Source: Pigmentiphaga litoralis (GTDB lineage: Bacteria > Pseudomonadota > Gammaproteobacteria > Burkholderiales > Burkholderiaceae_B). Taken from it: a stretch of 64,000 nucleotides of DNA. Made by a program: the position numbers and the translations under genes. The notes below the pieces were generated by a model. That model saw only the letters and a list, made by a program, of their open reading frames with translations. It searched no databases and had not been told where the DNA came from. The stretch is from assembly GCF_013408655.1 (NCBI RefSeq), contig NZ_JACCBP010000001.1, forward strand, positions 2,170,001 to 2,234,000. The letters run 5' to 3'. This document shows, piece by piece, positions 15,282-23,969 of the stretch; the stretch's first letter is position 1, and each line of letters starts with the position of its first letter.

Positions 15282-17389
15282 GCTGCGGCTCCGATCGTGA
15301 TGTCGAGATTGCCGAACGCATCGACGACCAGGTCGTCGTCCGGCCATAGCACCGTGGTCGACGCGTGCTCTTCGATCAATGCCGGACCGCTGATGCGGTT
15401 GCCGGCACGCAGGCGGTTGCGGTCGTACACCGGGGTCGACACGAAATGCGTGTCGCGGAAATACACCTGCTTGGTCCTGACAAGCGCATCACCGGCCGGC
15501 GCGGCGCCGCCCTCCTCGACCGTCTGCCGGGGCGGCTTGCGCATCGCCCCCACCACGGTGGCGCGGACGCTGACCAGTTCCGCCGGTTCGTTCGGCGCCG
15601 ATGTGCCGTAGCGCTGCTGGTGCACCACGTCGAACGCCTTCTTGATCGCCGCGCGGTCATTGGACTGGAAGATCGACGGCGCCAGTTCCACCGTCACCGC
15701 ATGTTCCTGCCCGACATAGCGCATGTCGGCGTAACGCTGGATCACGATGGCCTCGGGCCGCACGGCCGATGCGGCCACCGCGACGCGGCCCTGCTCTTCC
15801 AGCTCGCGATACAGATTTTCCAGGTGGTCGAAAGGCATGTCCTGCAGCCGCTGAAAACATGAACGGACGTAGTCGTAGCGCAGATCGCCAAACAGCATGC
15901 CGTACGCCGAAAAGTGTCCGGGAGAAAACGGAATGATGACCTTGCGGATGCCGATCTCGCGGGCGATGGCCGACGCGTGCAGCGGCCCCGCGCCGCCATA
16001 CACCACCATGGCAAAACTGCCGGCGTCCAGCCCCCGTTCGGTGGTCACGCCCTTGACGGCATACGACATGGCGGTTGCCGCAATCCGTAAAATGCCGTCC
16101 GCCGCTTCCACCGCGTCCAGGCCCAGAGGGTCCCCGATCCGGGCCTGCATCGCGGCTTCGGCCGCAGGCTGGTCAAGCTTCATCTGCCCACCCAGGAAGT
16201 GATCGGGATCGAGCCGGCCAAGCACCAGGTTGGCGTCGGTCACGGTCGGCTCCGTGCCGCCCCGTCCATACGCCACCGGCCCGGGAAACGACCCGGCGCT
16301 GCGAGGTCCGACGCGCAGGCCACTGCCCTTGGCCACCTGCGCGATACTGCCGCCGCCCGTGCCCACTTCAAAGATATCGATCATGGGAATCTGGATCGGC
16401 AAGGCGCGTTCATAGCTGCCGATCAACGCGCTGCCCGTGGTCAGCGGCTGGCCGTCCAGGATCACACCGGCCTTGGCGGTCGTGCCGCCCATGTCGAACG
16501 CGATCGCGTTGCTCAATCCGATCTGCGCGCAGATCGCCTGCGTGCCGATGACCCCCGCCGCCGGCCCGGATTCCAGCATCCGCACGCAGTCGCGCCGGGC
16601 GTCCTCGACCGGAAACAGGCCACCCGTGGACTGCACGGCAAAGAAATCGCCCGGGAAACCCTTGCGTTCCAGATGCCCATCCAGCGCATCCAGATAGGTC
16701 TGCACGCGCGGCCCGACATAGGCGTTGGCCGCCACGGTCGATGCCCGTTCGAACTCGCGATACTCCTGCGTCAGTTCGTGCGATGCCGTCACGAAGGCAT
16801 GCGGCAGATATTCCTGCACGATGTCCTTCACCCGCTTTTCGTGCGCCGGATTGCGATAGGAATGCAGCAGCAGAATGGCCACCGCATCAATGCCACGGTC
16901 ATTCAGCGTGGCCGCCAGATCGCGCACTACGTCTTCGTCCAATTCCTTGTACGTGCCCCCCGTCGCCAGCAGACGTTCCGGCACTTCGTAACGCAGCGAC
17001 CGCGACACCAGCGGCACGTGCTTGTCGAAGTACAGGTTGTAGGCATCGGGCCGGTTGATCCGGCCGATCTCGTAAATGTCGCGAAAGCCTTCCGTGATCA
17101 GCAGCGCCGTCTGCGCACCCGTGCGCTCCAGCAAGGTGTTGATCACCACCGTGGACCCATGCAGGAACAGAAAGGCGTCCTTGAAGTCGACGCCTGCTCC
17201 TTCGACCGTGTCCTGGATGCCCCGCACCAGGTCGTCGTACGTGGACAGCGCCTTGCCGAACGACAGGCGATCGCCCGCCTCGTTGAATGCCGCCAGGTCG
17301 GTAAAGGTCCCGCCGATATCGACGGCAATCCGCAGCGTTGCCGCATCGGCGGACGGACGTCCGGCGCGGGAAGAAACAGGTGGACTCAT
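15278..17389 (-). CDS. hyuA: Hydantoinase A / oxoprolinase family protein (HyuA)
   Basis: A 703-residue hydantoinase-A subunit. The N-terminal phosphate-binding motif VDIGGTFTDLAAF of the ASKHA fold is followed by the Hyd-N domain; AIAFDMGGTTAKAG and VVYGGAGPLHASAIAREIG are the second and third family blocks. The subunit uses ATP to activate a cyclic amide or ketone substrate, acting with HyuB in the cytoplasm. The start is taken at the ATG 17389 rather than a GTG at 17428. It is the first gene of the operon and lies 182 bp from the next gene upstream, a gap that contains an AT-rich inverted repeat. Confidence 0.9.
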   Translation of the reverse strand: MSPPVSSRAGRPSADAATLRIAVDIGGTFTDLAAFNEAGDRLSFGKALSTYDDLVRGIQDTVEGAGVDFKDAFLFLHGSTVVINTLLERTGAQTALLITEGFRDIYEIGRINRPDAYNLYFDKHVPLVSRSLRYEVPERLLATGGTYKELDEDVVRDLAATLNDRGIDAVAILLLHSYRNPAHEKRVKDIVQEYLPHAFVTASHELTQEYREFERASTVAANAYVGPRVQTYLDALDGHLERKGFPGDFFAVQSTGGLFPVEDARRDCVRMLESGPAAGVIGTQAICAQIGLSNAIAFDMGGTTAKAGVILDGQPLTTGSALIGSYERALPIQIPMIDIFEVGTGGGSIAQVAKGSGLRVGPRSAGSFPGPVAYGRGGTEPTVTDANLVLGRLDPDHFLGGQMKLDQPAAEAAMQARIGDPLGLDAVEAADGILRIAATAMSYAVKGVTTERGLDAGSFAMVVYGGAGPLHASAIAREIGIRKVIIPFSPGHFSAYGMLFGDLRYDYVRSCFQRLQDMPFDHLENLYRELEEQGRVAVAASAVRPEAIVIQRYADMRYVGQEHAVTVELAPSIFQSNDRAAIKKAFDVVHQQRYGTSAPNEPAELVSVRATVVGAMRKPPRQTVEEGGAAPAGDALVRTKQVYFRDTHFVSTPVYDRNRLRAGNRISGPALIEEHASTTVLWPDDDLVVDAFGNLDITIGAAA

Positions 17390-17507
17390 CGCGATCTTCA
17401 AAAAAATTGCAGTCGACGGAAGGCCCACGGCGCGGAGGCCGCGGACAGATCTGGCACGTTGCAGTCACGTCGATCGATCGCCCTGACGCCGGCACCGATC
17501 CGTTAAT

Positions 17508-17522
17508 TTCACCATTAGTGAA
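17508..17522. promoter_or_regulatory. Inverted repeat, candidate IclR-type operator upstream of hyuA
   Basis: TTCAC-CATTA-GTGAA is a perfect 5+5 inverted repeat in an AT-rich patch about 120 bp before hyuA. A further TTTCAC lies at 17526-17531. Its position in the only sizeable gap before the operon makes it a plausible site for the operon's IclR protein; binding is inferred. Confidence 0.4.
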
Positions 17523-17571
17523 TAGTTTCACTCAAATATTTTTGGAAAACAAGGGGGCGTATACGAGCGGA

Positions 17572-18486
17572 TCAGTCCGGCGCAATGCCCCGCTGCCGTG
17601 CCAGCCACGCCGCCACATCGGTCACTTCCAGACCCTGCTCAACATTGAACGTGCTCGATGTATCCCAGGCCACGCCTGTCGGCCGCGCGAAGGCCAGGTG
17701 GTACTTGCGCATGCCGTCGTCCGGATGGCGTGCCACTTCTGCGCGCAGGGTGTCCATGCCCCACAGCACGCGTTCAACGGGCTTACCCAGATGCTGGTCG
17801 ACCTTGTCCGCCAGTTCGCGATAGGTCACGGTGTCCCCGGCCACAAACACCACCTGGTTGTCGATGCGCGGTGCATGCATCAGGATCGCGACCGTCAGCC
17901 GGCCGATGTCTTCCGGCGTCGTCACGGTCACCCTGTGGTCCCAGCTCCCAAGCGCGTGCACACGCCCGTTTTGCAGATCGACCACGCCGAACGCAGGTTC
18001 GAACAGGAAGCTGGTGAACATGCCGGTGGAGACGATGACCCAGTGCGTGCGGGACTGGGCGCGCAGCAGGTCGCGCACGTCGGACTGTTCGTCGAACACC
18101 TCTTGCCCGCTGCCACGCCCGACCACGTCGTAGTCGACGCCGAACTGCCAGGGCACATAACGGTCGACGCCGGCCTTCAGTACGGCCGACGTGATCTTGC
18201 GTTGGGTGCCGGGGCCTGCGACAAAGCCGGTGCAGCAGATCACGGTGGCGAAGTTTGCAAAGACCGAGGCGAGCGCGTCTTCGGTGTCGCCAGCCAGGTC
18301 GGCATGCACGATGTGGACACCCATCTTGCGCAGGGTGTCAGGCGCGGTGCTGCCAGGACGAAGCAGTACGCTGACGGACCCGTTTTGCACAGCGGGGTGC
18401 GCGGTCAGCGCGTGCAGCATGGACAGGCCGAGTTCGCCCGCGCCGATGACCAGCGTGGCGTTACTCTTGGATCTTGTGTCGGGCAT
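17572..18486 (-). CDS. NmrA / isoflavone-reductase-like NAD(P)-binding protein
   Basis: A 304-residue atypical short-chain dehydrogenase. The N-terminal Rossmann motif is ATLVIGAGELGLSMLHAL; the downstream DRYVPWQFGVDYD segment is the conserved block of NmrA/isoflavone reductase-like proteins (aromatic alcohol reductase type). AAGGAG 6 bases before the ATG at 18486 fixes the start. It is transcribed divergently from an HxlR regulator 64 bp away, which probably controls it, perhaps in response to a quinone or electrophile as known for HxlR systems. Substrate unknown. Confidence 0.85.
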   Translation of the reverse strand: MPDTRSKSNATLVIGAGELGLSMLHALTAHPAVQNGSVSVLLRPGSTAPDTLRKMGVHIVHADLAGDTEDALASVFANFATVICCTGFVAGPGTQRKITSAVLKAGVDRYVPWQFGVDYDVVGRGSGQEVFDEQSDVRDLLRAQSRTHWVIVSTGMFTSFLFEPAFGVVDLQNGRVHALGSWDHRVTVTTPEDIGRLTVAILMHAPRIDNQVVFVAGDTVTYRELADKVDQHLGKPVERVLWGMDTLRAEVARHPDDGMRKYHLAFARPTGVAWDTSSTFNVEQGLEVTDVAAWLARQRGIAPD

Positions 18487-18550
18487 GTTGGCTCCTTGAA
18501 AGGACGAGGAGGATAGGCCCGCCACCTTCGGAACGAAATAAGGCACACAC

Positions 18551-19024
18551 GTGATACCGACTGACGACACCCAGTTTGACGAGGTGATGGCCCGATCGCA
18601 GGCGGCCTGCGATGCGCTGACGGATGAAGAGGATGGCCTGAAGCGCGAGGTGCTGGCGCAGGCCGGCAACCGGTGGTCGCTGGCGGTGGTGCATGCCCTG
18701 GGCGTGGCAGGCACGCTGCGCCACACCGAGCTGGCGCGGCAGCTGGATGGCGTCACACAGCGCATGCTGACGCGCACGTTGCGGCAGCTGGAGCGCGACG
18801 GCCTGATCGCGCGTCACGACCACAAGGCCCTGCCGCCGCGCGTGGACTACACGTTGACGCAGGCCGGCCGCGGATTGCTGATGGGCATGATGCCCCTATG
18901 GACGTGGGTGATCGATAACGCGGACGTGTTTCGCGCGGCACGCAGGGCATTCGATGCGAAGCCCGCGGGCGAGACGAGTCGCGTGCATCGGATCAACGAC
19001 CCGGCTGCGCGCAGGCAGGGGTAA
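18551..19024 (+). CDS. HxlR family transcriptional regulator
   Basis: A 157-residue winged-helix regulator. The family pattern is clear: LAQAGNRWSLAVVHALGVAGTLRHTELARQLDGVTQRMLTRTLRQLERDGLIARHDHKALPPRVDYTLTQAGRGLL. The start is taken as GTG 18551 with AAGG 8-10 bases upstream; an in-frame ATG at 18587 is possible. It is divergent from the NmrA-type reductase gene, the usual arrangement for a regulator and its target. Confidence 0.88.
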   Translation: MIPTDDTQFDEVMARSQAACDALTDEEDGLKREVLAQAGNRWSLAVVHALGVAGTLRHTELARQLDGVTQRMLTRTLRQLERDGLIARHDHKALPPRVDYTLTQAGRGLLMGMMPLWTWVIDNADVFRAARRAFDAKPAGETSRVHRINDPAARRQG

Positions 19025-19083
19025 CGCAGCAGGCGGGCATGCAGTGCACTGCACTGCACCGCTCTGCGCCGCGTCGAGGTCCG

Positions 19084-20064
19084 TCAGGGCACGATCAGGA
19101 TTGCACCCTTGACCGACCGCGCCTCGGCAGCGGCATGCGCCTTGGCCACGTCATTCAGCGCGAAGCGCGCGCCGATCGTCACGTCGACATGACCCGCGGC
19201 AATCGCATCGAACAAGTCCTTCGCATTGGCTCTGAACGTCGCGACGTCGGCATTGTGCGGAAACACCGACGGCCGGGTCAGGAACAGGCAGCCCTTCTTG
19301 TTCAACAACTCGGAATCGAACGGGCCGATCGGCCCGGATGCCGCCCCGAACACCACCACCATGCCGAACGGCGCGGCGCAGTCCAGCGATTTCAGGAACG
19401 TGTCCTTGCCTACCGAGTCGTACACCACCCTCGCCTTCTTGCCGCCCGACGCCGCCACCACCTGCGCCGGCCAATCGTCGTTCGTGTAATCGATGGCCAC
19501 GTCACAACCCGCCGCACGCGCCTGCTCGCATTTTTCCGGCGACCCCGCCGTGCCGATCACAAAGGCACCCAGCGCCTTGGCCCACCGGCACAGGATCTGC
19601 CCGACGCCGCCGGCCGCTGCGTGCACCAACACGATGTCGCCCGCCTGGATCGGATACGTTTTCTTGACCAGGTACTGCGCCGTCAATCCCTTGAAGAACA
19701 AGGACGCAGCCTGTTCGTCAGTCACGGCCGGCGGGATCACCACCAGCCGGTTGGCCGGCACATTACGGCGATCCGCATACGCGCCCACGCCGGCGTTCAT
19801 GTAGACGACACGGTCACCGGGCGCAAAGTCCGAGACACCCTCGCCGACGGCTTCAACGACCGCGGCGGCTTCGTGACCCAGCCCCGTCGGCAAGGGCAAC
19901 GGGTACACGCCCTTGCGCTGGTAGACATCGATATAGTTGAAACCGACAACCGTATTGCGGATCCCCACTTCGCCCGGGCCGGGCGGCGGCAGGTCGACCG
20001 TCTGCAGCTGCATGACATTGGGGCCGCCAAAGGCTTCAAGGGTTACGCGTCGGGAAGAAGTCAT
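19084..20064 (-). CDS. NADPH:quinone oxidoreductase (zinc-free medium-chain dehydrogenase family)
   Basis: A 326-residue medium-chain reductase of the QOR type. It has the QOR N terminus VGFNYIDVYQRKGVYPLPLPTGLGHEAAAVVEAVG and the NADPH loop VLVHAAAGGVGQILCRWAKALGAFVIGTAGSPEK. It lacks the structural-zinc cysteine cluster of alcohol dehydrogenases. It should reduce quinones or enals with NADPH in the cytoplasm. It is transcribed divergently from an AraC regulator starting 176 bp away. Confidence 0.9.
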   Translation of the reverse strand: MTSSRRVTLEAFGGPNVMQLQTVDLPPPGPGEVGIRNTVVGFNYIDVYQRKGVYPLPLPTGLGHEAAAVVEAVGEGVSDFAPGDRVVYMNAGVGAYADRRNVPANRLVVIPPAVTDEQAASLFFKGLTAQYLVKKTYPIQAGDIVLVHAAAGGVGQILCRWAKALGAFVIGTAGSPEKCEQARAAGCDVAIDYTNDDWPAQVVAASGGKKARVVYDSVGKDTFLKSLDCAAPFGMVVVFGAASGPIGPFDSELLNKKGCLFLTRPSVFPHNADVATFRANAKDLFDAIAAGHVDVTIGARFALNDVAKAHAAAEARSVKGAILIVP

Positions 20065-20240
20065 CGAAGGTCTCCGGGGTCGTGGTCAGGATGGGGGAAG
20101 GTCATCATATCCGAGTGGTTGGCATCGAATTTGCATCGTCGTATGCTAGCCAGGAATTCCGCACAAGCACGGTGCAACGCCGCCCGCTGCCCGGCCGTGG
20201 GCAACTGCCTGAACCTTGTCCTGCCGCAAGAGGCACCGAG

Positions 20241-21194
20241 ATGCAAACCGTCAGTCTGTTCACCGATGTCCTGGATCGTCGCGATCGCGCCGATTCATGG
20301 CGCGAATTCATTTCCAGCCAGATTCATCGCGTGTCCGTCGACGACCTGTCGGAGTCGGATTTTGCCGCCGAGATCCTGGCTCGCAGTTATCGCAACGCCA
20401 GTTGCGCCAGCTTCTGGTCAAAGGCGCATCAGGTCCGGTCCGCGCGCGAAACCCTGGGCGACACTGGTCTGGCGGGATATCTGATCAGCTATCAATTGGA
20501 AGGTGAATCGCACATCACCCAGGGCGACGAGCGGTTCGTGCTCCGGCCGGGCGAAATTGCGATCATCGACGGGCGGCGCGACATGTCGGTCCGTTTTCCC
20601 GGCACGGTCAGGCGCATGGTGGCCAAACTGCCGGCCACCACCGTCGAACGGATGATGCCCGCGCTGGCGCGGCGGCACAGCTGGCATCTGAAGCCGGCCG
20701 GAACGTTTGCGTCGATGCTGCTGGCCCTGCTGACGGAACTGGCAAGCCAGGAAACCGATCTGGACGATGGCGAAGCCAGCCTGGTCGCGGACAACATCGG
20801 CAACCTGCTGGCGCTTTGTGCCGGGCGAAGCACGCTGGCGGGTCTGGATGCGCGCACGCTTCAGCGCGATGCCATCCTCAAGCACATCCGGTCTCACGCC
20901 GCCGACGCCGGCCTGACGCTGGACGCTGTCAGCGCGCACCTGCACCTGTCCCGCCGGCTTGCGCAGCAACTGTTGAAAGAGGCCGGCACGACCTATACCG
21001 ACCTGCTGAATGACGAACGCCTGCAACGGGCCAGGGCATCGTTGATGGCGTCGCCGCACGGCGCCGTGACTGACATCGCCTATGCCTGCGGCTTTGGCGA
21101 CATCTCGCACTTCAATCACGTGTTCAAGAAGAAATTCGGGGCGTCGCCAAGGCAGCTGCGGCTGGCCGCGCAACGCCCGTCCGTCGAACCGTAG
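20241..21194 (+). CDS. AraC family transcriptional regulator
   Basis: A 317-residue regulator. Residues ~1-190 are an AraC-binding-like sensor domain (WREFISSQIHRVSVDDL..., LVSYQLEGESHITQGDERFVLRPGEIAIIDGRRDMSVRFPG-like block), followed by a double helix-turn-helix domain (ILKHIRSHAADAGLTLDAVSAHLHLSRRLAQQLLKEAG and AVTDIAYACGFGDISHFNHVFKKKFGASPRQLR). The start ATG at 20241 follows AAGAGG. It may regulate the divergent quinone oxidoreductase gene, an inference from position. Confidence 0.88.
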   Translation: MQTVSLFTDVLDRRDRADSWREFISSQIHRVSVDDLSESDFAAEILARSYRNASCASFWSKAHQVRSARETLGDTGLAGYLISYQLEGESHITQGDERFVLRPGEIAIIDGRRDMSVRFPGTVRRMVAKLPATTVERMMPALARRHSWHLKPAGTFASMLLALLTELASQETDLDDGEASLVADNIGNLLALCAGRSTLAGLDARTLQRDAILKHIRSHAADAGLTLDAVSAHLHLSRRLAQQLLKEAGTTYTDLLNDERLQRARASLMASPHGAVTDIAYACGFGDISHFNHVFKKKFGASPRQLRLAAQRPSVEP

Positions 21195-21197
21195 CGG

Positions 21198-21239
21198 CTG
21201 CCGTGCACGACCCAGGGCGCCACACGGCAGTGGGCGCCC
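21198..21239. terminator. Overlapping inverted repeats between convergent genes
   Basis: CTGCCGTG (21198-21205) pairs with CACGGCAG (21223-21230), and the alternative stem GGGCGCC (21215-21221) pairs with GGCGCCC (21233-21239). The two stems cannot form together. There is no T run on the plus side. The position in the 51-bp gap between the AraC gene and the receptor gene suggests a shared terminator, but this is weak. Confidence 0.3.
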
Positions 21240-21245
21240 GGTCCC

Positions 21246-22412
21246 TCACATTTTGCAGTTTCCGACGTAGCTGTCGACTTGCGTATCAACGATCTTTTCC
21301 ACCAGCCGGTTTGTGATCGTTCCATTCTTGTCGCGATCGACCACGCGCAGGTAGTACGCCTGATCCGGGTAGTGGTTCTTGCCCAGGGTGATCTTGCCGC
21401 GCACCGACGCGTAGTCCGAACGTTCCAGCGCCTGAACCAGTGCGGGCTTGTCAGCCACGTTGCCGCCCACGCCGCGTACCGCGGCATCCATGGCGTAGAT
21501 GACGTCATACGCCTGCGCCGCATACAAGGTCGGGTAGCGCCCGCCGTATCTGGCCTTGAACGCCGCCACGAACTTCTGGTTCGCCGGCACGGGCAGATCA
21601 TGCGCCCAGTGCGTGGTGTTCTGCAGCCCCAGCATCGGTTCGCCAACCGCCTGGATCACGTCCTGGTCCGCCGAGAACGCCGGCGCCAGAATGGGGATCG
21701 CCTTGAGACCGCTGGCCACGTATTGCTTGATGAAGTTGATGCCCATCCCGCCTGGCAGGAAGATGAAGACGGCGTCGGGTTTTTGCGTCCGGATCTGCGC
21801 GATCTCGGGCGAGTAGTCGACCTGCCCGACCTTGGTGTAGATCTCATCCGATACCTTGGCCTGGTAGGTGCGTTTGAAACCCGCCAGATGATCCTTGCCC
21901 GCTGGGTAGTTGGGCGCCAGCAAGACCATGTTCTTGTAGCCGCGCTTGTTGGCAACCAGTCCGGCCACCTCATCGAACGCGTCGTTCTGATAGGCCCCAA
22001 AAAAAAAGGGGTTGCACTGCGCACCCGCGAACTGGCTTGGTCCCGGATTGTTCGAGAGATAAGGAATCTTGGCCGCGAACAGGACCGGGCCAACGGCCAG
22101 CGCGCTGTTCGATCCGATCGGCCCGGTAAAGAAGGTGATCTTGTCCTGCTTGATGAAGCGGTCAAGCACCTGCAACGCCTGGTCGGGCACCCCCGCAAAA
22201 TCCTTCTGGATGAAGTCGGCTTTCTGACCGCCCAGCATGCCGTTGAGCTGGTCGATGGCAAGGTTGAAGCCGTCGCGCGCTTCGGTGCCGATCGCCGCGA
22301 AAGGTCCGGAAATATCAAGAGCGATGCCTACCTTGATGGGGTCGGCGGCAAGCGCCGCGGGAGACGCAAGCGTCATGAGGGAAACCAGGAGGAGTGGACG
22401 AGCAAGCGGCAC
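21246..22412 (-). CDS. LivJ-type branched-chain amino acid/aromatic ABC transporter substrate-binding protein
   Basis: A 388-residue periplasmic binding protein. A signal peptide (PLARPLLLVSLMTLASPAALA) precedes ADPIKVGIALDISGPFAAIGTEARDGFNLAIDQLNG, the type-I periplasmic fold start; TFFTGPIGSNSALAVGPVLF and RYPTLYAAQAYDVIYAMDAAV are typical. The start is uncertain: a GTG at 22412 gives a correct signal peptide, but the ribosome site is poor. No LivFGHM genes are in the window. It lies 22 bp downstream of the p-cresol-dehydrogenase-type flavoprotein, so an aromatic ligand is plausible. A nine-base A/T homopolymer lies inside the coding region. Confidence 0.85.
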   Translation of the reverse strand: MPLARPLLLVSLMTLASPAALAADPIKVGIALDISGPFAAIGTEARDGFNLAIDQLNGMLGGQKADFIQKDFAGVPDQALQVLDRFIKQDKITFFTGPIGSNSALAVGPVLFAAKIPYLSNNPGPSQFAGAQCNPFFFGAYQNDAFDEVAGLVANKRGYKNMVLLAPNYPAGKDHLAGFKRTYQAKVSDEIYTKVGQVDYSPEIAQIRTQKPDAVFIFLPGGMGINFIKQYVASGLKAIPILAPAFSADQDVIQAVGEPMLGLQNTTHWAHDLPVPANQKFVAAFKARYGGRYPTLYAAQAYDVIYAMDAAVRGVGGNVADKPALVQALERSDYASVRGKITLGKNHYPDQAYYLRVVDRDKNGTITNRLVEKIVDTQVDSYVGNCKM

Positions 22413-22434
22413 GATGTTCTCGCAAGATGAAAGG

Positions 22435-23952
22435 TCAAAGGATCCCGTACTTTCCGGGGGCAATGATGTTGTTGGGATCAAGCGCCCGCTTGATGCCCCG
22501 GCACACGTCTTGAAGCGCGGGCATCATCTGTTCCATGTGCATGGCCTGGTAGTCGACAGGCGCCCGGCCCACGCCGACCCCGCGCTTGGCGAATTCGACC
22601 GTCAGTTCGCGGTAGCACGCATCGGCCCGGGCGTTCTCGTCGGCGTCGTCTTTGTTCCACACCAGCACATGCAAGCCCCGCGCAAAACGTGCGCTGGCCA
22701 CATGCATCACGATGTAGTCCATGCCGTGCCTTGCAAAGATCTGCCTGCCCAGGTGATCCAGTTCGATCGCGTGCCGGCCCGACATGGGCGTGCCAGGCAG
22801 GAACCACGAATTGCCGCTGCCAGGGCGCCACTGGAGCATGCCCAGTTCCAGGATGCCCGGCCGGCCCGTCATGGCGTCGATGCCGACCCGCAGCGGCGGC
22901 ATGTCCATCGCCTGGTCATGATCGACAAACCGTGCGTTGCCCGACCGTTCGAAATGGGCGCGCACACGCTGGATCTGCGGTTCGATCGCGGCATCCGAGG
23001 CGCCGTAGAACATGCCCGATACCTGCCACGCGCCCAGTCCATGGGCCTTCTGCAGGTCGCGGCGGGCCGTGTCCGAGATCGCTGATCTGCTCCCGGCCAG
23101 GTACTCGGGGTTGCGCGCTTCCGTCCCGAGGGCATACAGATCATTGGTGACCCGGAACAGCGTCGGCACGAAATTCGACAGCTTCAGCGGCCGGCACAGA
23201 TCGATGATCTCCGCCAGATCGTCGTCGTTCTCAAAGATGAAATGGAAGGACCGCGCGGCCGGGGGGCGTGGCATCAGCCAGACGCCGGATCGCGTCACGA
23301 TGCCGAAGTTGGACTGTGTAAAAAGCCCGTCGAGCGCCGGCCCGAACGAATATTTCGAGACGTGCCAGTTCAACAGATTGTCGGTATCCAGGCTGCCGTC
23401 TCCGGTGCGCAGCACCTGCCCCGAACCCAGCACCACTTCCATCCCGCACAGCATGCCGAAGTGGTCGAAGTACGGCCCGTAGCCCGCGCCCCGGTCCAGC
23501 GCATTGCCCAGAATGCCACCGTGCGGCGGCCCCGACGTGGCCGAGATCATCAGCTTGTCGCCGCGCCGGCTCAGTTCGTCGTGCAGCATCTGGAAGCTGA
23601 CGCCCGGCTCGACCTCGGCATAGCAATACTCGTCGTTGATCTCAAGAATGCGATTCATCCGGTAGCCCAGATCGACCACGACCTGCCCCGCCGCCGTGGG
23701 TGCGCGCGACCCCAGGCCGATGTTGTTGCCGGTGCTGATCGGATACAGCGGCACGGCATGATCGTTCGCCGCTGCCACGATGGCCTGGACATCGGCAGTG
23801 CTGCCTGGAAACACCACGGCTGACGGCAATCGCGGCGTGGCGGGCAAGGTGTGTTCGCCATACCGCGCCAGCGTTTCCGGGCGCTGGTCGACCCATTTGT
23901 CGCCAAGGGCGAGTTGGACCTGTTTGACGAAGGCGTTCAATGGCGCGCTCAT
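22435..23952 (-). CDS. FAD-linked oxidase, 4-cresol dehydrogenase (hydroxylating)/vanillyl-alcohol oxidase type
   Basis: A 505-residue flavoprotein of the VAO/PCMH superfamily. The FAD-binding PCMH domain occupies residues ~35-230 (PLYPISTGNNIGLGSRAPTAAGQVVVDLG; ATSGPPHGGILGNALDRGAGYGPYFDHFG), followed by the cap domain and the C-terminal LDPNNIIAPGKYGI motif. Members oxidise para-substituted phenols. The ATG at 23952 is preceded by GGAG. The gene is 17 bp downstream of a GlcF-like iron-sulfur gene, whereas classical p-cresol methylhydroxylase pairs with a cytochrome c; the electron route here therefore appears different. Confidence 0.88.
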   Translation of the reverse strand: MSAPLNAFVKQVQLALGDKWVDQRPETLARYGEHTLPATPRLPSAVVFPGSTADVQAIVAAANDHAVPLYPISTGNNIGLGSRAPTAAGQVVVDLGYRMNRILEINDEYCYAEVEPGVSFQMLHDELSRRGDKLMISATSGPPHGGILGNALDRGAGYGPYFDHFGMLCGMEVVLGSGQVLRTGDGSLDTDNLLNWHVSKYSFGPALDGLFTQSNFGIVTRSGVWLMPRPPAARSFHFIFENDDDLAEIIDLCRPLKLSNFVPTLFRVTNDLYALGTEARNPEYLAGSRSAISDTARRDLQKAHGLGAWQVSGMFYGASDAAIEPQIQRVRAHFERSGNARFVDHDQAMDMPPLRVGIDAMTGRPGILELGMLQWRPGSGNSWFLPGTPMSGRHAIELDHLGRQIFARHGMDYIVMHVASARFARGLHVLVWNKDDADENARADACYRELTVEFAKRGVGVGRAPVDYQAMHMEQMMPALQDVCRGIKRALDPNNIIAPGKYGIL

Positions 23953-23969
23953 GGGCGGCTCCAGAAAAG

